Part shown: positions 34,970 to 48,300 of the stretch, piece after piece
Layout: every line of letters begins with the position of its first letter
Position numbering within the stretch: the stretch's first letter is position 1
Assembly (NCBI GenBank): GCA_019059635.1
Contig: JAGVRJ010000014.1
Coordinates: forward strand, 62,001-126,000
DNA: 64,000 nt
Direction: 5' to 3'
Origin: Proales similis
Taxonomy: Eukaryota; Rotifera; Eurotatoria; Ploima; Proalidae
Notes under the pieces: model-generated
The model's input: only the letters and a program-made list of their open reading frames with translations
Databases searched by the model: none
Told to the model about the DNA's origin: nothing
Position numbers and translations under genes: made by a program

Positions 34970-37084
34970 TCAATTTCTTTGCTCGATCATTGTGCCCAGC
35001 TGGTCGGCAATTTTCTTGCTCTCAGTCCACATTCGCCGGCTTTCCGAGCACCAGAACTCGACCTGATCGAAGAGCTTGATAGATAAAGATCGGCGCCCAT
35101 TGCATCTAAGACCTACTTGGGAGTCGTCTGGGTCAGCTGCTTTGGCATTTATCATCACATTTGCATAGGCGCCGTAGATGCCCGTCTCCAGACACTTGAC
35201 GCCCACCATCAAGTCAGATCGGGTGTCAATGTTGAACATGGCAATCAATTCGGTCAGATAGGGCCAAAGCTCGAAAGAGCGCAAAGCAACAGTGAAAGGC
35301 ACTTGAATGCATTTGTGCAGCGCCTTTTTCAATTGCTCGTTTTTCCTTTATCGATTTTATTTCATAATAACGGCCATAAAGTAAATTTGATGTGGCACGG
35401 CTCGATTTACTTACAGTTGCTTCTCTTCGTCCGTTTGATCTGGCAGACGACGTGCTTGCTTTAGCAGAAAGAAGAGAACAATGAGAATCGAGACAAGAGC
35501 GCGGCAAACAAAAAGGGGAACGAGAAAGAGCGAGAGGGAGAGAGAGAAGAGAAGAAAGGGAGAAGATTACCACAAAGGATTGAAAGACGAGCGCGTCTTG
35601 GTCGATCAAACCGAGCAGCTGGTTGTAGGCATCGTAGAAACGAGGTAATAGAGAGCGTATTTCTGCATCGAATTTCTCGAATTTTCGATTGCCATACGTA
35701 AGAAGAGAGACCATACAGGCCAGTGCAGAGCCAAGAGAAGAAACTAATGCGGAGACACATCCGCCGCCTGGCAATGAGCTTCTCTCCGCCACCAAGTCGA
35801 CAAAGTTTCGAATTGAAGTCTTGGCGTAAGTGTCTGCCCCGACCGATCCGATTCGCTCGGCCAGAATGTACCTTAACGAATCGGCTTACGAGTCAGACTG
35901 TCGATAGATAAAGTGATTAGTTTTACTCGATTATGCGCTCATTGGGCTTGAACTGTCCAAGAGAGTTGAGCCCTAGACGGTCAATGACAAGTCTGACTTT
36001 GCTGCGCTCGTCCAACACAAGAAGGTTTTCCTTCTCGATGTAATACTGCGCGGCCAAGAGAATGGCTTCGAGCGGAACCAGGCCGACTAGTTGAGAGCCG
36101 CACAAAGAAATTTTCAACTCTTCCGCGTCTTTCTGACTCTCCTCGAACACATGGTTCATGTTGGTGACGTTGAAATCGGTCAAGTTTATTGAAATCTGCG
36201 CCATGTTCTCCTCGGCAAGCCACCAGCCGATCGCTTTTATTTGTCTGCAGCGGCCTGGCTGAGGTGTACGAGCCGATGCGCAAATGAAAATTGGCAATGC
36301 ACAAATTAGACACAGAAACGCTTGCTAACCTCCTTTTCGCTTCGTCCTTGTTCGCGAATGTTCAGGGCGATTCGATGTGCTTGCTCCTTGGTGCCCAACA
36401 CGTTTATGTTGTAGGCAATGAGAAATTTGCGTGCACCAACACAGGAGGCGCCGTAGCTGGCCACAAATTCACTCGGCCCAAAGTCGGGCTTCATTCGCTC
36501 GTCAGCCAGCTTCTCTTTGAGGCCTTCGTACTCTCCTTGGCGAATGCTGGGCAGCTCTCTACGATAGGCCAGGCTCTGCGATTCGCCATACAAATAAACT
36601 GGAACACCCAACTCATCAGCGAGCAATTTTCCGAAGCGCTTCGACAGCTCCACACATTCTTGAATGCTTTTGAATGTGATTTTGAGCAAGGGAGGAATGT
36701 GGACAGACAGCACAGGCTTACGTTATGTTCTGGACAGGGATGAAAGGACAAACATCCATGGCACCGATGCGAGGGTGGGATCCTTTCTGCAGGCGCATGT
36801 CAATCAGCTTGTAGGCCGTACGAGCGGCGTTCAGAGCACCCTGAAGTACAGACTCGGGTTCGCCCACGAATGTGATCACAGTTCGATTGGTTGAAACGCC
36901 TGCATCTACATCAAGCAGATGACAGCCGGCGGTTGTAGATATGGAGTTTGCGATGGCATCAATCACCTTTAGATTGCACAAGAGTGCTTATTGAGAGCAT
37001 GGCTCAGATTGATTGATTTGCTCAGCTTACGTCTTTGCGTCGACCTTCGGAGAAGTTTGGCACGCATTCAACAATTGCCGACAT
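34970..37084 (-). CDS. FTCD: Formimidoyltransferase-cyclodeaminase
   Basis: Eight exons on the minus strand (37084..37031, 36966..36722, 36666..36330, 36258..35927, 35871..35571, 35458..35415, 35345..35117, 35062..34970) code 544 residues (human 541). Introns are 53-112 nt. The enzyme moves a formimino group from formiminoglutamate to tetrahydrofolate and then deaminates it, at the end of histidine breakdown. The formiminotransferase half starts [16 protein letters not shown] and has [12 protein letters not shown] and [15 protein letters not shown], with the catalytic histidine in HPR. The linker region has [17 protein letters not shown]. The cyclodeaminase half has [19 protein letters not shown] and [18 protein letters not shown]. 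Alignment spacing to the vertebrate protein fixes all junctions. The last intron (35063..35116) is 54 nt and stop-free, so an unspliced reading is open; splicing restores the family length exactly. Confidence 0.95.
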
Positions 37085-38285
37085 TTTAGCGTGGTTTGAT
37101 GAAAATTGAAATTGTTGAAGAAGCTAAATTGGCCAAGAGAGGATTGCAGTGCGCTAGAGTAGCCAGGAATAGTAGAACTGCGAGCCGAGTTATTTGCTAA
37201 ATTGAAACCATTCATGGAGGACAACGCCCCTTTTCTAAATTTCAGCCACAGAGCGACCAAATATTTCTAACTTAACCATCACAGGGACGACGAGAACTGA
37301 CGCACGTCCGGACAAGTGGCTCGATCCAGATGGGAGTTAGCTCAAACAACGGCCCTCTGTCTTTATCTCTGCCCTCCCTTCTTTCCCTTGGCCCAAAAAG
37401 GAAAACATGCAGAATAATTTTTAAAATGTTTTTTTTTTAGTTTTTTTGTTGTTGTTTTTGTTGTCTTTTTTTGTTATTTTTAAAACTAAAATCATAAATT
37501 TTATTTTCTGATTTTGCTTTTTTTGGAAATTTTTTTTGTTTTGTTTGTATGTATATATAATAAATTAGAGTAATCGACAAATGGAGCCGTTCTAAACGAA
37601 TAATTCGAGAATAGAAAAACTCAGAAGAAAATAGAGGAGGAAGAAGGGCGCAGAGGCGGCAAATAAGCAAAGTGGAAGGAAATGATGTGCGAAGAGGCAT
37701 TGCAGATCGTGGACGATGGGCCCATGCAAATGAGTAAATACGGTTGATGTTTCAGGTCGGCGCAGGCTCTCGCTGCTTTCGCAAATAGTCGATCAATGAG
37801 GTATGCTGTGCTCGCGGTCTTTTCTGTTCTGACTCACTTGTCATTTGCTGCATGCATTGAGAGTGCCATAGACCAGAATAAAAAACGACATGTGACGAAC
37901 GTCTCTAATCTGTTTACGTTTTTCGATGTTGCTCTTTTTTTTTATAAATTAAATCGGTTGATTAAAATGCAACCAAATGAGATAGATGAAGTCTCCTTGG
38001 GCATGTTGTTTGTTCAGGTGTTGTTGTTTTTTTTTCAATTTGTGAATTGTTTTTGTGTTTTTGTTGTTCACTTTTTTGAATGATTTTGTTTGTTTTGTTT
38101 TGGTTTTTTTTTGATTATAAAGATGACTCTTGTGTCTTGGTCAAAAGAGAAAAAGAAAATAATAGAGAAAAGAAGAAGCCGACAGAATTAAGAAAGAAAT
38201 AGAGAGAGCGAACTAGCGAGACAGGTATACAAGGAGGCGCACGAGGAAGCTCTGCTCTCATAGAGATGCGTACTCAAACGAACGA
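37085..38285. other. Intergenic region: FTCD promoter side and poly(A) polymerase 3' UTR
   Basis: Contains long T- and A-rich runs (37430-37560, 38025-38115). A minus-strand poly(A) signal candidate (TTTATT) lies near 37501. An open frame at 37796-38083 begins with a hydrophobic, signal-like stretch but sits in AT-rich sequence and has no other support. No RNA gene is seen. Confidence 0.5.
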
Positions 38286-41108
<2,823 letters not shown>

Positions 41109-42321
41109 GTTCTGGTTGCGATCGGTATAAAGTTGTCGACGAGCTCAGCCGGGTTAGATTGAAGAGGATCTCGCCACCGCTCTCGTTTGAATGCGCATCC
41201 AAATGGCCTGAATGAGCCTGCACGGTGGTTTTATGCAATCTTCACTCGAAAAGGTGTGCGCGCGTGTGTGTGTGTGTGTGTGTGTATTTATGAGAATGTG
41301 TTTTACTAGGTTGTTGGCAAATTCGGCTTTGTTGGGCTCTATTGCAGTGGCGGCGGCGGCGGTGGTGCAAAATATGGTGGCGGCCGTGTTTTTTGAGCGA
41401 GGGGGTGTTTGTTCAAGTGGCTGCGTTCGGTATGTGAGCTGCGATTATGCGCAGTACGAGTAATGGCCCGATTGGAATATTTGTGTGTGTGCGCGCGCGC
41501 CGAGCGTAAGTTTAGGGCTCGCTTGCTTTGCATTTAATGGATGCAGAGAGGTTGCATATGAAGGCAGTCCAAGTTTAAATGTGTATTTACATTTTGGTCC
41601 GCCCGGAGATAATCAGGTGGGGCCAGGTTAGCAAGCGCCAATAGAGTCAGTCGATTGTCTAATTATTACCAAATATAAACTTGGTAATTGGCGACGGCCG
41701 ATTGTCGATTGGGCGGCCCATCCAAAGTGAGAATTAAGAAATGCTAGATTGCGCAAAATTGCGCGCCATGTTCAAGCTTGATATGGATCGGGCAGACTGC
41801 TTTATATATGGGGCAAATTTAGACGGTCTAAAGAGCGTGCTCTCACACAAGACAGATAAAGATAGCACCAATCAAAATAGAAATAAAAGTGTTGAACAAG
41901 GAAAAGGCAATGATAGTCAAGATTAAATTCGATGATCGATTGACCTTGACGCATCAAAATTAGAGACAAAACAACTAAAAGCGAATGCCACCGTCGACAA
42001 GAATTTGCTCTTAGGGCCGCCCACCAGTCGACATTCTGATCGGCCCAGTTCAACGACACGACGCCTCTGCTCGTCGTTGCGCTCGAAATGAGAGCAGGAG
42101 AAGCAAGTTCAGTCATGTGCTCGAGAGATGGATGCAGGAAGAAGGATAATGGTTATAGAATGGTTGGTGAAGGATTGAGCAATATTCGCAAATTTCGAGT
42201 GAATAAAAATAAACTGAAACCCACGAGCGAGAGATGGACTCAGACGGCGGCGATTTCGGTATGTGCGATGGCAAGCTGCTTGTTGGCGTTCGAGACGGTG
42301 AACTTGACAAATGGCGAAGGA
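41109..42321. other. Divergent intergenic region between TENT4 and XPB
   Basis: Holds the promoters of both genes. Two alternating purine-pyrimidine tracts lie at 41254-41285 (GC steps then a GT repeat) and 41482-41500 (GT steps then GC repeat). A GGC-type repeat is near 41346-41362. An ATG at 42234 may be an alternative XPB first exon. No other gene seen. Confidence 0.5.
41254..41285. repeat. GT/GC alternating dinucleotide tract
   Basis: Strictly alternating purine and pyrimidine with a CG-rich start and a long GT repeat, about 150 bp upstream of the TENT4 start codon. A second, shorter tract is at 41482-41500. Such tracts can adopt Z-DNA. Confidence 0.75.
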
Positions 42322-44784
42322 ATGGCCCCCAAATCGGCCAGTCGTCATCTAGAAGACAGCACGCCACTGGACGAATATGGCGCCAAAGACTGCTCGTCTG
42401 AGCTCAGGCTCAAATTGGACCATCAGAATCGACCGCTGTGGATTGTGGGTCTCCTAATAGGCATTTTCTCTCTTTGCCTCTCTTTGAACCAGAATTGAAA
42501 GTCTTCGGACGGACACATATTCCTCGAAGCATTTTCGCCCGTCTACAAACATGCGCACGATTTCCTCATCACAATCTCAGAAGTGAGGCTGCTTTGCTGA
42601 CGCGTACAATTTTTGTTTCGTCTCTGTAATCATCTCTCTTTCTCTTTGCTTCGCTGGGTCAATCTAGCCCGTGTGCCGACCCGAGCTCATACATGAATAT
42701 GTAAGTGTTGGTCGCTTCCTCCGTTAAATTGGCCGTTAGCGAGACCAGAGTTGGAAACGTTCCAAATTAACAATAGAAATTGACCTCCTACTCGTTGTAC
42801 GCGGCTGTTTCTGTCGGCCTACAGACCAGCGACATAATAGAATATCTACAGCGCTTGTGCAAGACGCAGATATCAGAGAACGTCGTCCAGTTCATTAGGG
42901 TGGGAGCATTGTGCATCGATCGAGCTGCAATTGGATGAATTTCGATTCACTTAGGACTCGACTCTCACATACGGCAAAGTGAAGTTGATTCTCAAGCAGA
43001 ATCGCTACTATGTCGAAACCATTCACGAGGACGTGTTCAACATGCTGCTCGCCGATCCGGTGATTAAGACGATCGTGGTGCGTCAAGAGAGCGAAACAAA
43101 CGACGCTGGCCTCCAGTCTGTGATGCCGCGTGAAAACATGCCCACAGACGGCGAGGGCGTGCCTAACGACATATTCGAATATTACGACAAGATGGACCAG
43201 GACGACGAGGCGCTCGGGGCTGGCGGGCGCAAAAGAAAAGTCTATTTGCTGGAGATAATCAAAGACAACATTGAAGTGTTGCAGAAACGCTGCCAGGAGC
43301 TCGACTATCCTCTGCTGGCCGAATATGACTTTCGCAATGATCCGAACATTCCCAACATCGACATCGATCTGAGACCGAACGCCACGCTGCGGCCGTATCA
43401 GGAGAAGAGTTTGCGCAAAATGTTCGGCAACGGACGCGCACGCAGTGGCATCATCGTCCTGCCCTGCGGTGCTGGCAAGACTCTGGTCGGCGTGACGGCC
43501 GCTTGTACGCTCAACAAACGAGCGCTCGTCCTCTGCAATTCGGGCGTTTCGGTCGAGCAGTGGAAAATGCAGTTCAAAATGTGGTCGACAGCCGACGACA
43601 ACACAATCTGCCGCTTTACGAACGAAGCCAAAGACAAGCCGATCGGAGCCAAGATCCTGATCTCGACCTACTCGATGTTGTCACTGACAGGCAAGCGCTC
43701 GTACGAGACTGAGCGCGTGATGGACTGGCTCAAGGGCCAGGAGTGGGGCCTCATGCTTCTGGACGAAGTGCACACCATTCCGGCCAAGATGTTCAGACGT
43801 GTGCTGACCATCGTCTCGGCGCAGTGCAAACTCGGCCTCACAGCCACGCTGGTCCGAGAGGACGACAAGATCACCGACCTTAATTTCCTTATCGGACCCA
43901 AGCTGTACGAAGCCAATTGGCTTGAGCTTCAGAACAAGGGCTATCTGGCCAAGGTGCAGTGCTGTGAAGTCTGGTGTCCGATGACGCCTCAGTTCTATCG
44001 CGAGTACTTGACCACCAAGTCAAGGAAAAAGTCGCTGCTGTTCACAATGAACCCGAACAAGTTCAGAATTTGCCAGTACTTGATCAAGCTGCACGAAGAG
44101 CGAAACGATAAAATCATCGTCTTCTCCGACAACGTGTTCGCTCTAAAGCACTACGCAATCAAACTCAACTGTCCGTATATTTACGGCCCGACCAGTCAGC
44201 AGGAGCGACTGCAAATTCTGCAGAATTTCCAACACAATCCCAAGGTCAACTGCATATTTGTGTCCAAAGTGGCAGACACCTCATTCGACTTGCCGGACGC
44301 CAACGTGCTGATTCAAATATCGAGCCACGGCGGCTCAAGACGCCAAGAAGCGCAGCGACTTGGTCGTATCCTCCGAGCCAAGAAGGACTGTCTCGGCGAC
44401 GAGTACAACGCCTTTTTCTACTCGTTGGTCTCACAGGACACAATGGAAATGTACTACGCGGCCAAACGACAGCGCTTCCTGATCAATCAAGGCTACAGCT
44501 ACAAAGTGATCAATCGTCTCGGCAACCTCGAGCAAGAGAACTTGTATTACTCTAAAAAAGAGGAGCAGCTCGAGCTGATGCAAAAGGTGCTGGCGGCCAC
44601 CGAGGCCGAAGCGGACGAAGAGGACGCCACTCTGACCACCTCTCGATCCCAGGTGTTCAGTCGCACCACAGGCGGAACGCTCAGCTCGCTGTCTGGCGGC
44701 GACGAAGGCTTGTTTATGGAAGTGCAGCGAAACAAGGCCAAAGCCCGCCACCCCCTCTTCAAGAAGTATTACTCTCGCAAGTAG
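42322..44784 (+). CDS. ERCC3: TFIIH helicase subunit XPB (ERCC3)
   Basis: Five exons (42322..42444, 42502..42582, 42668..42700, 42777..42899, 42955..44784) code 729 residues (human 782); introns are 57, 85, 76 and 55 nt and exon 3 is only 33 nt. XPB is the DNA translocase of TFIIH that opens promoters and lesions in the nucleus. The N-terminal damage-recognition part has DEYGAKD and [13 protein letters not shown]. The helicase core has the Walker A loop [12 protein letters not shown], the DEVH box in [15 protein letters not shown], the RED motif in [11 protein letters not shown], and motif [15 protein letters not shown]. The end [11 protein letters not shown] matches other XPB C termini. The N terminus before DEYGAKD is short ([12 protein letters not shown]). 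An alternative is an ATG at 42234 with a GTATGT donor at 42259 spliced to the CTAG before 42355, giving a similar length. The family N-terminal basic stretch is absent in both models. Confidence 0.95.
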
Positions 44785-45326
44785 GCCGCCCTCTTGTACG
44801 TTCTTCTTACCCTTTTCGCTGACCTCTCTCGGGACGACCCCTTGCGGTCCAAGCATCAATAAACCAGTAAATTAGACCAATAAGCCAATAAATTAGAATC
44901 GTCTTTAATGTTTATAAACGCAATAAACACTCAAATGCAGCTCAGTTCGTGCATCCATTAGTTCATGAGTTTTTGCCGATTCCCACGATCTGTTTGGAAA
45001 TTTCAACCCAAGACAGTCGGACTGAGGACCAATCAAAAGAAGGAGGAAGTTGGAAAACACTTTTTATTGATTGCATCGCTGATAGTAAAAGGCGGCTATC
45101 TGATTGTACACATCGTCTAAGAAAAGCGCTCTAGAAGCAGAGTCTAAAAAAGAAAGCGAACGAAAAAAGAGGCGAAATTATTAAGAGCGAAACAGAAGAG
45201 GGGCGGCAATAAATACAGGTTCACAACAAATCGACGCATATGGAAGGCTGAGGGGGTCGATTTAAATACGAGATTAAAAACAGTGGCCCATCTGACTTAG
45301 ATTTTAAAAGCGCGACACACTCTGCC
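44785..45326. other. Shared 3' region of convergent XPB and N-cadherin
   Basis: The XPB poly(A) signal AATAAA is at 44858-44863, about 75 nt after its stop. A second AATAAA follows near 44922. The cadherin signal is TTTATT at 45063-45068 (minus strand). The UTRs lie back to back. No other gene seen. Confidence 0.6.
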
Positions 45327-48300
45327 TCAGCTCTTCTCGAGGCCGTAGATGTCGGATATTTTGCTGAATTTAGGTCCCCAATTTTTTATGTCGTCGAGCT
45401 CGGCGCCCGGACTCGAGATGCTCGCGCGTTTAAATGTGCTGAGGCGGTTCGACTCAGTCGACGGCTCCGGGTCTAGTTTGACGTCCAACGAGCTCAGAGT
45501 CGAACCGTACATGCTTCCCTCGCCTTCGTATGCGTACTCTTGAAGGCTGTCGTAGGGCGGCTGAACTGGATCGTTGTCGATCTCGCGCAGTTTTGAGTTT
45601 ATGAAATCGCCCACATCTGTGTTGGCCGGTCGTGCACCTTTACCAGCCACTCGAACGTCTTGAGAATGAGTTAAGTTTTCGAACCAATCTGCATGTTGAA
45701 TTGAATCCTACCTCGTCTTGGGTCTTTTTTCCGTTTTGTCTTGGCGTCGACGTCGTGATATTGAGGAGACATGTCTTTGCTCATCATCAGTGGTTCGATT
45801 GGCTTCGCCAGCTGCGTGATGTCGTATGCGCTCTAGAAGAGGCAGATAATGCTCATTAGACTTGGATTGAGTGGAATTTAATGAACAAGTCAACATGCCT
45901 GATCTACGTCTGGACAGCCTTCCTCCACGTAGTTGATGATCGTCTCGCGCACTTCATCGTGAGGATCCACTCCGAGCATGTAATGCTTTGGAGTGGCTCT
46001 TTTTGTTTTAGAATAGGCCACGATCACCAGAGTGAGAACTTTAAGTGCAACATAGAGAAAGTGGGGTGGGGGGGGGGGAGGAGAGAGAAGAATGTTAGAG
46101 TGCTTCAAGAGAGAAGGGTAGGAGAGTGGCTTACCCAAAAATAGAAGAATGGCGAGCAAAATGATGAACAAGGCCTCAAGACTAAGGAAGACAGCATTGC
46201 GTTTGACAGGCTGCGCGTTGCAGTACAGGCCCAAGTAGCCTTTGTGGCAGATGCACTTGTGTCCATTTATTTGGCTCTGATCGTCGGATAGACTCCAAAT
46301 CTTGCGCGAGTTGCGCATTTCATGATCAAACTCAGAGCTGAGATACCAACGTAGGGGCGGATAGTCGGCAAATGTTGCTTCGGACGCTTGGCCGCCCAGC
46401 CGGTTAAAGTTCTCATAGGCGACGATGCGATTGTTTTCATACTTTTCGCAGTATTTGGTGCCCTCGGGATTGCAGAGTTGACAGCCGTCGGTGTCAATGC
46501 ATCTTGTTCCGTTCAGCTGCTGGCCGAGTGGACATTGACAGACGCCCAGACGCCATTGGTCCACACAGCGCTGGTCGGCCGGACAAAATATTCCTTTGCA
46601 ATAGTCGACAGACGGACAGCCGTCGACCACGTTGACCGATTCCATTTTGATCGCAATGTCCTCAAACAGACGCTCCTCTCGTTCAGTGTAGGGCAGCGGC
46701 TTGTCGTCAAAGCGGACGTCCATCATGCACGAGTCGTGAAAGTCGCGCGATATCTCGTAGCCGCTCACTTTTATTTGCACGACCTTGGCGCCCAGAAATA
46801 TTGAATCTCGATCGACGTCCATCTCGTTCGCTTGCTGCTCTGTGCTACTTGCTGGCACGCCGAACGTATAATTGCTCTTGAGGCCTTCGCCGTCGTCCAG
46901 GGTGAGCAGTGCCTCGCGTCCATAGCGTTCAGCTCGCGCCATGTGCCACAGTCCGTCGTTTATGGCCACATTGCGAATGCTGACGATGCTCTCGCCTGCG
47001 CCAATATCGTAGCGCAGCTGGAGTCGATTGTCGCTCAGCTCAAGATAGACGTATTGGGCGCGGTTGGGACTTGTAATCTGGAAGAGCGTGTCCGTTTTGT
47101 GCATCGTATTCTGACGAGTACGGAACAGCAGTTGAATCTTTGTGAATTTCCTCAGATACAAATCGTAGTTGGACTCTCGCTGATCACTCTGAAACACGTA
47201 TCTATACTTAAGGTAGCTGCCAGCGCGACGATTGATGCCCGGCGTCTGGAAATCGAACGCCTGCGCTTTCATCTCACAGTTGGCGCCTCTGTAGCCCGGT
47301 CGGCATTTGCATTCTGATCGGAAGAAATTGGCGTCGCAGAAGCCGTTCACGCAATAGTTTGTGTCATTGAACGGGTTACACATGCGCTCGGTAGGCGGAC
47401 ACCCAGGCGAGCTTTTCAGCTGAAGACCTACACTAACGCTGTCGTTTATTTGCATGTCGTAGAGCTCGCCGTTGACGCGCAAGTTTCTGATGCAGCCCTG
47501 AAAGCTGCCCTCGTATTTGAGTGAGTCGGGCGTGTGCTTGCCTTCGCCGTAGAGGCCTCCTAGCTGCAGGGGCGCGTGCTGATTGATGTTCAAATAGAGG
47601 TCGTGTATGTCGATCATGAATTCATGTTCACATCCGTTTATTGAGTTGGCGCTGCTCGCCAAACGGGCTTTGGGCATGGCTTCCACACAATGGTCGACAG
47701 TGATTCGATACTTGAATCCACGCTTGAATATGTCGACCCGATGCCAGAGGCCGTCGTCCAGCGAGCGATTAAAGTTTTCCAGCAGGTAGGTGTGAGTAAA
47801 GCCCCTGATTCCTTGTCTGACCTGAAACAAGATTTTGCCGTTGACCAGCTGAAGCGAGATGAAATCTCCGACGTGGTACTGAGACATGGGCCCGTTGTAG
47901 AACAATAGTCCGTTCGGACTGGATGTGATGAACTCAAGCGAGAGAGCGAGATGCTCACACTGCGGCAAAGAAGGGAGCCAGGCGAGTGCGCCTTTGCCTT
48001 CAAAGTGCCTGACTGTCTTCTGACATCTGGGTCCATCAAATCCTTGCGGGCATTGACATCGTTGGATTGAACCGTGGCTAATGCACACTCCTCCGTTGAG
48101 ACAGAAGCCAAAGTCTGAGCAAGACCGCTTGTTTAATTGATCAAGAGTGTGACCTTGAAGCGACTGGCATTCGCATTTGGCCTGCTCTTCGGCTCTAACG
48201 CCCACCAGGCCAGTCTCGTTTGAGTTGACGAGCGCAACCGAGTCCCTGAAGAAGTTTGTTACACTTCGGCATCCGCCATTGACGCAAACGCGTTCAGAGT

